Shown: positions 6,633 through 14,265 of the stretch, piece after piece | Position numbering within the stretch: the stretch's first letter is position 1 | Layout of the letters: each line of letters opens with the position of its first letter | Source: Paracoccaceae bacterium | GTDB taxonomy: Bacteria; Pseudomonadota; Alphaproteobacteria; Rhodobacterales; Rhodobacteraceae | Direction of reading: 5' to 3' | Assembly: GCA_027489375.1 (NCBI GenBank) | Contig: JAIXZW010000013.1 | Location: 62,001-126,000 of the forward strand | DNA: 64,000 nt | Translations under genes and position numbers: made by a program | The notes under the pieces: generated by a model | Database searches by the model: none | Seen by the model: only the letters and a program-made list of their open reading frames with translations | What the model was told of the DNA's origin: nothing

Positions 6633-8650
6633 GCCGAATCGTCAGGCTTTTCATGCGCCACGCGCGGGCGGCCCGAGGCGGTGGCGGTGACGGTGGCTTC
6701 GATGAACATGGACTGGCCTTCGACCTCGGCCTCGCGGATGTCGCGGGTGGTGGTGATGCGCAGCTCTTCGGCCCCGGCGGCGCGGGCGCGGGTGCTGGCT
6801 TCGGCCACGAGGGCGGCTTCCATCGCGTCGAGTGCGGCTTCGCGGGTGGTGAAGAGTTTCAGCCCCTCGGGCAGGTGGGCGGTGAAGCGGCCCTCGCCCT
6901 GGCTGCTGACAAGGCCGGTCACGCGCTGGCTGACCTGCCCCACCACCGCACCGATGGCATTGGCGACGCCTGCATGTTCGGGCAGGATCATCCGCGTGTG
7001 CAGCCGCTCGCCCACCGCGCCGTAATAGGACGGGGCCGAGGCGCCCAGCCCGATCACCGGCACGCCAAGGCGCAGCGACACCTCGACCACGCCGCGATGC
7101 TGGGCAAGGCCCGAGGCGGTCAGGCGATGGCGGGCCAGCGTATCGGGGTTTTCGCCCGCGAAAGCCGCATCCTCGCCGAAGGCCGCTTCCAGAAGGCAAT
7201 CCACGGTTTGCGCCGTCAACTGGTCGATGATCGCGCGGGCCAGCGTGTCCGCATCCGGCGCGAAACGCTCGCCCCGCCCGTTGCGGCGCTTGGCCAGCAG
7301 GCGCACCGCCTTTTCCGCCGCCACCGCGTCCCACGAGGCGAGACGACCGAGAACATGGCTCGCATCCGAAGGCGTCACGCCCGAGACCATCACCAGCCCC
7401 CGCGCTACCAGCCGCTCGAGCGCCGCAACCTCGAGCCGCGAGGTCAGCACCTGTTGCACCGGCATGGGATGGGTCAGCCGCCCCAGCACGGCCAGATCGC
7501 GCGGGCCAAGCCCGCCCGCATTGCCGCCCATCGGAATGGCGAAGCGCCCGTCATGTTCGCCCACGGCATCATTCGTCAGCCAGCGGTCAAGCGCGGCATG
7601 GACCATCGGCCCGTGATCGACGGCGAGCAGCGAGACGGGCACCAGACGGCGCGGGCCAAGGCGCAGGCCACCGTCCAGCCCTTCGGTGATCAGATGCACC
7701 TCGGAGTCGCCGCCCAAGCCCGTCGTCCGCATCGCCACGGCTTCCACCATCGTGCGGAAGCCGCCGACGCGGGCGCCCTGCGGGTCGATTTCCGGCAGGC
7801 CACCACGCAGCAGCGCCACGTCGGTCGTGGTGCCGCCGATGTCGGACACCAGCGCATCGCTTTCCCCCGTCAGCCAACGCGCACCGACGATGCTGGCGGC
7901 GGGGCCGGAGAGGATCGTCTCGATGGGCCGCTCGCGCACCATCGCGGCAGAGATCAGCGCCCCGTCACCGCGCACGACCATCAGGGGGGCGGAGATGCCC
8001 ACGGCGACGAGATGCCGTTCGCAGGCGGCGACCAGACGGTCGATCATCCCGATGAGCCGCGCATTCAGCACTGCCGTCAGCGCCCGCTTGGGACCGTTGA
8101 GCTGGGCCGAAAGCTCGTGCGAGCAGGTGACGGGACGCCCCGTCACGCGGCGGATCAGATCGCGCGCCGCCACCTCATGCGCGGGGTTGCGGGTGGCGAA
8201 GCGGGCGGCGACGGCAAAACCCATGACGCTGTCGCCTAGGGCGGCCACCTCGGCCTCCAATGCCGCAAGGTCGAGCGGGGCGGTTTCGGTGCCGGCGTGG
8301 CTGTGCCCTCCGGCAAGGCGGACCACGGGGTCGCCCTTGAGCGCCTCGGTCAGGCCGCCACGGTCCAGATCGCCCTCGTCGAAGCCGATGAAGACCAGCG
8401 CGACGCGGCCCCCCTGCCCTTCGACTAGCGCATTGGTGGCAAGCGTGGTGGACAGCGACACAAGCGCCACTTCGGCGGTGCGGATGCCCGCGCCTGCAAG
8501 GGCGGCATCCACCGCCTTGCCGATGCCGATGGCAAGGTCGCCCCGCGTGGTCAGCGATTTGGCCGAACCGATCACGCGGTCGGCGGCTTCGTCCACGATC
8601 ACCGCGTCGGTATAGGTTCCGCCCGTATCGACGCCCAAGAAATAAGCCAT
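6629..8650 (-). CDS. Hydantoinase A/oxoprolinase family protein
   Basis: Members hydrolyse five-membered cyclic amides (hydantoins, 5-oxoproline) or carboxylate ketones with ATP. The 673-residue protein starts with the hydantoinase/oxoprolinase N-terminal domain (FLGVDTGGTYTDAVIVD, an actin-like phosphate loop). It continues with the main HydA domain, including SDIGGTTTDVALLRGG and MRTTGLGGDS at about residues 270-320. ATG 8650 follows GGAGAG at 8 nt; the open frame extends to 8839 without support. The partner B subunit (HyuB) found next to most HyuA genes is absent here. Substrate unknown. Confidence 0.85.
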   Translation of the reverse strand: MAYFLGVDTGGTYTDAVIVDEAADRVIGSAKSLTTRGDLAIGIGKAVDAALAGAGIRTAEVALVSLSTTLATNALVEGQGGRVALVFIGFDEGDLDRGGLTEALKGDPVVRLAGGHSHAGTETAPLDLAALEAEVAALGDSVMGFAVAARFATRNPAHEVAARDLIRRVTGRPVTCSHELSAQLNGPKRALTAVLNARLIGMIDRLVAACERHLVAVGISAPLMVVRGDGALISAAMVRERPIETILSGPAASIVGARWLTGESDALVSDIGGTTTDVALLRGGLPEIDPQGARVGGFRTMVEAVAMRTTGLGGDSEVHLITEGLDGGLRLGPRRLVPVSLLAVDHGPMVHAALDRWLTNDAVGEHDGRFAIPMGGNAGGLGPRDLAVLGRLTHPMPVQQVLTSRLEVAALERLVARGLVMVSGVTPSDASHVLGRLASWDAVAAEKAVRLLAKRRNGRGERFAPDADTLARAIIDQLTAQTVDCLLEAAFGEDAAFAGENPDTLARHRLTASGLAQHRGVVEVSLRLGVPVIGLGASAPSYYGAVGERLHTRMILPEHAGVANAIGAVVGQVSQRVTGLVSSQGEGRFTAHLPEGLKLFTTREAALDAMEAALVAEASTRARAAGAEELRITTTRDIREAEVEGQSMFIEATVTATASGRPRVAHEKPDDSA

Positions 8651-8778
8651 GCAACCGCTCTCCGTTTCACGCTTCCTGCACCTAGTGCGAAGCGAAGGCG
8701 AGGTCAGCCCCCGCTGCGACATGTTTCGTCGGAAAGCGGACAAGAGGGGAAAGCGGTCCGGCGGGTGAGGCCCGTGGG

Positions 8779-8833
8779 TTCGCTGCGCGGCGAAGAGCGC
8801 GGCAAGGGCGGTTTCGCTGCGGGCTTCGCTGCG
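8779..8833. repeat. Three TTCGCTGCG repeats in the hydantoinase/hypothetical gap
   Basis: Direct copies at 8779, 8813 and 8825. The whole gap 8651-8881 shows no gene; the repeats may be remnant low-complexity sequence. Confidence 0.4.
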
Positions 8834-8881
8834 CAGCAAATGTTTCGGAACAACGGGTTGCGGAGAGGGTCCCCGCCCCGA

Positions 8882-9553
8882 TCAATTCGTCAGCAGACTG
8901 TAGCTTGCCGCCGTTTCGCTGCGGTTCGTGACCGTCACGGTGTAATCGCCGTTCTCGGCGGGCAGGAAGGAGCAGAGCACGCGGTCGCCCGGCCCGCCTT
9001 CAAGGCAGAGCGGGTCGCCCTTGGCGGGGGCGATAGAGAGGTCGAGGTTCGCCTTGCCATCGCCCAGCAGCCCCACCTCGGCCAATGACCCGCCGAAGAA
9101 GGGAAGGGTGTAGACCTGCACCTCGCCCGCCGCGATGCCGCGCGTGCTGCGCTGCATGGTGCGGGGCGGCAGACGCGCCGCCTCGGCCATGCTGCGGGTG
9201 ACGAGGTCGGCCAGCACCTCGTCCTCGGCGGCAAGCGCCTTGGCGGCGGTGAACATGGTGGTGGCGTCGGGGTGGCTGGCGGGAACGCCCTCGCCCTGCG
9301 GTTCGGGCAGGCGGTCGACATCCTGCGCCGTCACCAGCGCCGCCAGACGCGCGGCGGCGATCACGGCGAGCGGGTCCTTGCGGGCGCGGCCAAGGGTGAA
9401 CAGGTCCTGCGCCGCCATGAACTGCGCCACCGCTGAAGGTCCGGTCCCGACCACGGGGGTCGCCGTGGGGGTGGGCGTGGCCTCTGGCTTGGCCGTTTCG
9501 GCAAGCGCGGGGGCGGCGGCGAGGGTGAGGCAAAGAAGAAGGGTGCGGCGCAT
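8882..9553 (-). CDS. Secreted hypothetical protein
   Basis: 223 residues, family not recognised. MRRTLLLCLTLAAAPALA is a clear signal peptide, followed by a Pro/Thr/Ala linker (ETAKPEATPTPTATPV), a helical middle (about 40-125) and a beta-rich end. The last 80 residues (GEVQVYTLPFFGG through YTVTVTNRSETAASYSLL) look like a bacterial pre-peptidase C-terminal/beta-sandwich domain. ATG 9553 was preferred over 9589 because the signal peptide then begins directly. Exported to the periplasm or beyond; no enzymatic motif seen. Two cysteines near the C-terminus (LCLEGG, VLCSF) could form a disulfide. Confidence 0.7.
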   Translation of the reverse strand: MRRTLLLCLTLAAAPALAETAKPEATPTPTATPVVGTGPSAVAQFMAAQDLFTLGRARKDPLAVIAAARLAALVTAQDVDRLPEPQGEGVPASHPDATTMFTAAKALAAEDEVLADLVTRSMAEAARLPPRTMQRSTRGIAAGEVQVYTLPFFGGSLAEVGLLGDGKANLDLSIAPAKGDPLCLEGGPGDRVLCSFLPAENGDYTVTVTNRSETAASYSLLTN

Positions 9554-9669
9554 CGGGAATCGGCCTTTCGCTGGGCGCGACCTTTGCACCCTAGCGGCGA
9601 CAGGGGCAAGGTGCGCCCCTTCCCCTTAAACCCCCTTTGCGGTTAGGTGGCGCGGACAGGAGCACGACC

Positions 9670-10824
9670 ATGCAGACCCGCGATATCCTTTCCCACCTCA
9701 TCGGCTTCGACACGGTAAGCCACCGGCCCAACATGGCGCTGATGGAGTTCGTCCGCGACCTGCTGGCGGGGGCGGGCATCGCTTCGGTGCTGATCCCCGA
9801 TGCGGGCGGGGGCAAGGCGAACCTTTACGCGACCGTCGGCCCCGAAGGCGTGGGCGGGGTGATGCTGTCGGGCCATACCGATGTGGTTCCCGTCGAGGGG
9901 CAGGCATGGACCCATCCGCCCTTCGAGTTGACCGAGGCGGCAGGGCGCTACTACGGGCGCGGCACGGCGGACATGAAGGGCTTCGTAGCCTGCGCCATCG
10001 CCGCGATGATCGGTGCGGCCAAGCGCCCGCTGAAGGTGCCACTGCATCTGGCGCTGTCTTACGACGAAGAGATCGGCTGCATGGGCGTGCGCTCGCTCGT
10101 CGACATGCTGGCGGCGGCACCCGTGCGGCCCCGCTTCTGCATTGTGGGCGAACCCACGGGGATGCAGGTCGCCACAGGGCACAAGGGCAAGGTGGCGCTG
10201 CGGGCGACATGTGTTGGGCGCGAGGGGCATTCCGCACTTGCCCCGCTGGCGTTGAACGCGCTGCATCTGGCGGCCGATTTCGTGAACGTGGTCCGCCGCG
10301 TTCAGGCGCGGGTGGCGGCCGAGGGGATGAAGGACGCCGATTACGATGTCGCCTATTCCACGCTGCATGTGGGCAAGCTGAACGGCGGGGTGCAGGTGAA
10401 CATCGTTCCCAATGCGGCGGTGGTCGATTGGGAAATCCGCTCGCTCGCGGGCGAGGATGTGGCGGGGCTGATCGCCGAGGTGGAGGCAGGGGCAGAGGCC
10501 ATCGTCGCGCCGCTGCGGGCCGAATTCCCCGAGGCGGCGATCCGGGTGGAACGGCTGTGGGATTACCCCGGCCTTGGCACGCCGGTGCAGGCCGAGGTGG
10601 TGAATTTCGTCAAATCCCTGACCGGGGCGAATGGCACGATCAAGGTCGCATTCGGCACCGAAGGCGGGCTGTTCGACGCCCGCCTTGGCATCCCCACGGT
10701 GATCTGCGGGCCGGGGTCGATGGCGCAGGGCCACAAGCCCGACGAATATGTCAGCGTGGAACAGATGGACCGCTGCGAGGCGATGCTGGCCACCCTTCTG
10801 GGCCGGCTGGAGGCGGGGGTCTGA
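9670..10824 (+). CDS. argE: Acetylornithine deacetylase (M20 peptidase family)
   Basis: Hydrolyses N2-acetylornithine to ornithine in arginine synthesis; cytoplasmic, two zinc or cobalt ions. 384 residues, usual length. Metal and catalytic motifs are visible: SGHTDVVPV (His and Asp), GRGTADMKG, YDEEIGCMG (catalytic Glu), GEPTGM and the late GPGSMAQGHKPDEYV with the final His ligand. ATG 9670 follows AGGAGC; the frame begins at 9637. Its TGA overlaps the ATG of mnmH by one base. M20 members are hard to separate by eye, but the full pattern fits ArgE best. Confidence 0.88.
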   Translation: MQTRDILSHLIGFDTVSHRPNMALMEFVRDLLAGAGIASVLIPDAGGGKANLYATVGPEGVGGVMLSGHTDVVPVEGQAWTHPPFELTEAAGRYYGRGTADMKGFVACAIAAMIGAAKRPLKVPLHLALSYDEEIGCMGVRSLVDMLAAAPVRPRFCIVGEPTGMQVATGHKGKVALRATCVGREGHSALAPLALNALHLAADFVNVVRRVQARVAAEGMKDADYDVAYSTLHVGKLNGGVQVNIVPNAAVVDWEIRSLAGEDVAGLIAEVEAGAEAIVAPLRAEFPEAAIRVERLWDYPGLGTPVQAEVVNFVKSLTGANGTIKVAFGTEGGLFDARLGIPTVICGPGSMAQGHKPDEYVSVEQMDRCEAMLATLLGRLEAGV

Positions 10825-11861
10825 TGGCGATCAAGCTGCAAAGCCTGCTGCATCTTTTCGAGCTGGGCTTCGACGACATCATCGACGTCCGCGCCCCCGC
10901 CGAATGGGCCGAGGACCATGTGCCGGGGGCGATCTCGCTGCCCGTGCTGGATGACGAGGAGCGGGCACGGGTCGGCACGATCTACAAGCAGGTCGCCCCC
11001 TTTGCCGCCCGCAAGATCGGCGCGGCGCTGGTCGCAAAGAACGCGGCGCGGCATCTGGAAGGGCCGTTGGCCGACAAGCCGGGGGGATGGCGGCCCTTGG
11101 TCTATTGCTGGCGGGGCGGGCAGCGGTCGGGGTCGTTCGCGTCGATCCTGTCGCAGATCGGCTGGCGGGTCGAGATCATCGAGGGCGGCTACAAAAGCTG
11201 GCGGCATTTGGTGGTCGATGCGCTTTACGACGCGCCCTTCCCCTGCCCCGTGGTCGTGCTGGACGGCAACACCGGCAGCGCCAAGACCGAGGTTCTGAAC
11301 CTGCTGCCCGAGCGCGGGGTGCAGGTGCTCGACCTTGAAGGGATGGCGAACCATCGCGGCTCGCTCTTCGGCCATATGGGCGACCAGCCAAGCCAGAAGG
11401 CGTTCGAGGGACGCCTCGCCGTGGCGCTGGCGCGGCTTGACCCCGCGCGGCCCTTGGTGGTCGAGGCGGAAAGCTCCAAGGTCGGCAATGTCCGCCTGCC
11501 GCCGAAGCTGTGGCGCGCGATGGTCGCGGCCCCGCGCGTTTCGATCGAGGCCACGCGGGGCGCGCGGGCGCGTTACCTTGTGACGGCCTATGCCGATCTG
11601 GTGGCCGATCCGGCGCGACTTGACGGGGTGCTCGCCTCGCTCCGCCATGCCCATGCGGGGGCGCTGGTGGCGGACTGGCGGGCGATGGCGGCGGCGGGGC
11701 GCTTCGTCGAACTGGCGGACGGGCTGATGGAGCACCATTACGACCCGCGCTACGGCAAACACCGCGCGCGGATGGAGGTGCCCTTTACCGAAGTGGCGGT
11801 GGAGGGGTTGGACGACCTTGGCGCGATTGCGGATCGCGTCGCATCGGCGGTGACGGGGTAA
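10824..11861 (+). CDS. mnmH: tRNA 2-selenouridine synthase (MnmH/SelU/YbbB)
   Basis: Replaces sulfur by selenium in 2-thiouridine at the wobble position of Lys, Glu and Gln tRNAs, using selenophosphate. 345 residues: an N-terminal rhodanese domain with the active cysteine in YCWRGGQRSG (Cys95), then a P-loop-like GNTGSAKT (about 148-155) in the C-terminal nucleotide-binding domain. The family more often has GSGKT; here the Gly is Ala. Start codon overlaps the argE stop (TGATG), implying coupled translation. The selenophosphate synthase part of the next gene, which converges on it, supplies the donor. Confidence 0.92.
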   Translation: MAIKLQSLLHLFELGFDDIIDVRAPAEWAEDHVPGAISLPVLDDEERARVGTIYKQVAPFAARKIGAALVAKNAARHLEGPLADKPGGWRPLVYCWRGGQRSGSFASILSQIGWRVEIIEGGYKSWRHLVVDALYDAPFPCPVVVLDGNTGSAKTEVLNLLPERGVQVLDLEGMANHRGSLFGHMGDQPSQKAFEGRLAVALARLDPARPLVVEAESSKVGNVRLPPKLWRAMVAAPRVSIEATRGARARYLVTAYADLVADPARLDGVLASLRHAHAGALVADWRAMAAAGRFVELADGLMEHHYDPRYGKHRARMEVPFTEVAVEGLDDLGAIADRVASAVTG

Positions 11862-11928
11862 AGGGGGCATTCTGCCCCCTCGGCCCTGCGGGCCTCACCC
11901 CCCGAGGATATTTGGGGCGAGAGGAAAG
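11862..11928 (-). repeat. Modular palindromic element, copy 1
   Basis: Read on the minus strand: CTTTCCT (11928-11922), 7 nt, CAAATATCC, a C/G run, a GGCCC/GGGCC hairpin (11882-11894), then a perfect AGGGGGCA/TGCCCCCT hairpin (11862-11880). It fills the gap between the convergent mnmH and selD genes, and the GC-rich hairpin directly after the mnmH stop may serve as terminator. Same arrangement as at 14123-14194 and 23184-23255. Confidence 0.75.
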
Positions 11929-11934
11929 GGACGG

Positions 11935-14115
11935 TCAGCGCGCGGTGATATGCGGCGCGCCCGCGGTGATATGGCCGATGATGGCGGCAGTCTCGCCCGC
12001 GTCGCGCAGGGCTTGGAGCAGGGCGTCGGCCTTGTCGGCGGGCACGGCGGCGAGAAGCGGGCCTGCAGTCTGCGGGTCCGACAGAAGCGTGGTCACGGGG
12101 CTTGCGGGGGCGGTCATGCGCCAATCGGTCGCGGCGCGGTTGGCAGGGGCGAGGGAACTGCCCTGCCCCGCGGCGGCAAGGGCGGCGGCACCGGGCAGCA
12201 GCGGGATGGCGGCAAGGTCGAGCGTGGCGGCAACGCCGGAGGCATCGAGCATCTCCAGAAGATGCCCCGCAAGGCCGAAGCCGGTGATATCGGTCATGGC
12301 ATGGGCGTGGGGCGCAATGATCGCCGCGGCCCCGTCCTGCATCCGCGACATGGAGGCATAGGCGGCGGCGACCGACTGGCCGAGAATCAACCCCTCCACC
12401 CGCGCCAGCGCCATGTCGGCGGCAAGGATGGTGCCCGTGCCGATGGCCTTGGTCAGGATCAGCGCATCGCCCGCCTTGGCCCCCGCCTTGGTGATCGGCT
12501 GCTTTGCCAGACCCGTGAGTGTGAAGCCGATGGTCAGTTCCGCCCCCACGGTCGTATGCCCGCCCACGATATCGGCCCCTGCCGCCCGCAGGATGGTGGC
12601 GGCTTCCTCCATGATCTCGGCCAGCGTTTCGGCCTGCATCCGCGCCCCCATGCGCGGCAGGGTGATTTGCGCGAGGGCCGCCTGAGGCGCGGCCCCCATC
12701 GCCCAGATATCGCCCAGCGCGTGGATCGCGGTGATGCGCGCCATCAGACGCGGGTCGCCGCAGGTGGCGCGCAGGTGGTCGGTGGTGATGACCTGATGCC
12801 CGCCCCCGTGCGACAGGATCGCCGCATCATCCCCCGCGCCCGACACGACATCGGCACGCGCGGGCGCGGGCAGATGCGCCAGCGCCGCCGACAGCGCCCC
12901 CGCCCCCACCTTGGCCCCGCAGCCGCCGCACAGGGGCTTTTCCCCCATCGCCTCGGCCAGACCCAGCACGGGCGCTTCGGGCATCGGGCGCGGCATGGCG
13001 GGGTAATCGGCGAATTTCGCCATGAACTTGCGGTCGATCCGGTCCTTCAACCGCCAGAGCCACGCGCCGCCCCCGCCCAGCCCGAACTTGTCCGCCAAGG
13101 CCCGCTTGTCGCCCAGCGAGACGAGCTTGAGGTAATCGCGCTGCGGGCGGAAGGCCTGCAGCGGCCGCCCCGTCAGCGCGGCGCGAAGGTTGTGGTTCAG
13201 CACGGGTGCCGCGCGCACGGCATAGACCCCTGCCTTGGGGCGCGGGGCAAAGGCCAGATGCGCGCAATCCCCCGCCGCAAAGATCGCGGGGTCCGAGGAT
13301 TGCAACGTGTCCGACACGGTGACGAAGCCGTCGTGCAGGGCAAGACCCGTTCCGGCAAGCCAGGCTTGCGGGCGCGCGCCTGCCACCGTCAGGGTGAAAT
13401 CCGAAGGCAGGCTGCGCCTGTCCTCAAGCACCACGGCATCGGCAAGGAACGCGCTTGGCGCGGCCCCCTCCAGCAGGGTGATCCCCTGTCCGGCCATCTC
13501 GCGCAGCAGGGTCGCCCGCGCCACGGTGCCGATATGCGGCAAGGCAGCACCCCGCGTCACCAGCGTGATCGCAGGCCGCGCCCCCGCCGCCCGCAACCGG
13601 TGCGCCGAGGCGAGCGCCAGTTCCACCCCGCCGATCCCCGCCCCCACGATCACAAGACGCGGCGCGGCCAGCCCTTGGGCCACGAACCGCTCCCACCGCG
13701 CGGCATAGGCACCCAGCGGCTTGGCCGACACCGCATGCTCCGCCGCCCCCGCCACCGCAGGCAGGTCCGAAGCGATGCCGATGTCGACCGAGCAAAGGTC
13801 ATAGGCCAGCGGCGGACGCCCCGCGAGGATCACGCGCCGCGCCGCGCGGTCGATGCCCGTCACACGGTCAAGGATGACCCGCGCCCCCGCGAACCGCGCA
13901 AGGCGGACAAGGTCGATCATCATCTCGCCCTGCGCGTAATGCCCCGCGATATGGCCGGGCAGCATCCCCGTATAGGGCGCCGCCGGATCGGGATTGACCA
14001 CCGTCAGTCGCACGCCTTCCACCGGATCCATCCCGAACATGCGCAGCACGAGCGCATGGGTATGGCCGCCGCCCACCAGCACCACATCCTGCACGAGGGG
14101 AAAGGGCTCGATCAT
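11935..14115 (-). CDS. selD: Fusion of NADH dehydrogenase-like flavoprotein and selenide, water dikinase (SelD)
   Basis: The C-terminal half makes selenophosphate from selenide and ATP for the neighbouring MnmH. The N-terminal half is a pyridine nucleotide-disulfide oxidoreductase-like flavoprotein: VVLVGGGHTHALVL FAD loop, VIVGAGIGGVELAL NAD loop and FAAGDCAH near residue 300. The SelD domain begins about residue 390 with LCGGCGAKVG, which holds the active Cys and Lys of SelD; the cysteine is encoded as Cys, not selenocysteine. It continues with GAGDDAAIL and VVGGHTTVG-like ATP motifs. Such fusions are known. ATG 14115 is preferred; an earlier ATG at 14160 falls inside a repeat element. With 14115 the protein has 726 residues. 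Confidence 0.88.
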   Translation of the reverse strand: MIEPFPLVQDVVLVGGGHTHALVLRMFGMDPVEGVRLTVVNPDPAAPYTGMLPGHIAGHYAQGEMMIDLVRLARFAGARVILDRVTGIDRAARRVILAGRPPLAYDLCSVDIGIASDLPAVAGAAEHAVSAKPLGAYAARWERFVAQGLAAPRLVIVGAGIGGVELALASAHRLRAAGARPAITLVTRGAALPHIGTVARATLLREMAGQGITLLEGAAPSAFLADAVVLEDRRSLPSDFTLTVAGARPQAWLAGTGLALHDGFVTVSDTLQSSDPAIFAAGDCAHLAFAPRPKAGVYAVRAAPVLNHNLRAALTGRPLQAFRPQRDYLKLVSLGDKRALADKFGLGGGGAWLWRLKDRIDRKFMAKFADYPAMPRPMPEAPVLGLAEAMGEKPLCGGCGAKVGAGALSAALAHLPAPARADVVSGAGDDAAILSHGGGHQVITTDHLRATCGDPRLMARITAIHALGDIWAMGAAPQAALAQITLPRMGARMQAETLAEIMEEAATILRAAGADIVGGHTTVGAELTIGFTLTGLAKQPITKAGAKAGDALILTKAIGTGTILAADMALARVEGLILGQSVAAAYASMSRMQDGAAAIIAPHAHAMTDITGFGLAGHLLEMLDASGVAATLDLAAIPLLPGAAALAAAGQGSSLAPANRAATDWRMTAPASPVTTLLSDPQTAGPLLAAVPADKADALLQALRDAGETAAIIGHITAGAPHITAR

Positions 14116-14122
14116 CCTTGGG

Positions 14123-14194
14123 CTTTCATACTCGGACAAATATCCCACGGGGGAGTCCATCGGCCCTACCGATGGACGGGGGTGTGAAACCCCC
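14123..14194 (+). repeat. Modular palindromic element, copy 3
   Basis: CTTTCAT (14123-14129), 7 nt, CAAATATCC (14137-14145), CACGGGGG, then a perfect 9-bp GTCCATCGG/CCGATGGAC hairpin (14155-14177) and a GGGGG/CCCCC hairpin (14178-14194). The stem sequence differs completely from the other two copies while the layout is the same. It lies between the divergent selD and rpoN genes. Confidence 0.75.
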
Positions 14195-14265
14195 TTCTAG
14201 GCCAGCCACGGGCGAAGCGGTAGGGGGCGGTTGCCGCAGGGGATCGCCCCGCGCATAGTGGCGCG

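Noticed and set aside
8651-8881. Small gene between hydantoinase-type gene and secreted hypothetical
   Set aside because: Only short frames without ribosome sites; sequence is dominated by TTCGCTGCG repeats.
12900-12960. Selenocysteine in SelD
   Set aside because: The CGGCGAKVG motif is encoded with TGC/TGT-type cysteine codons and no in-frame TGA.
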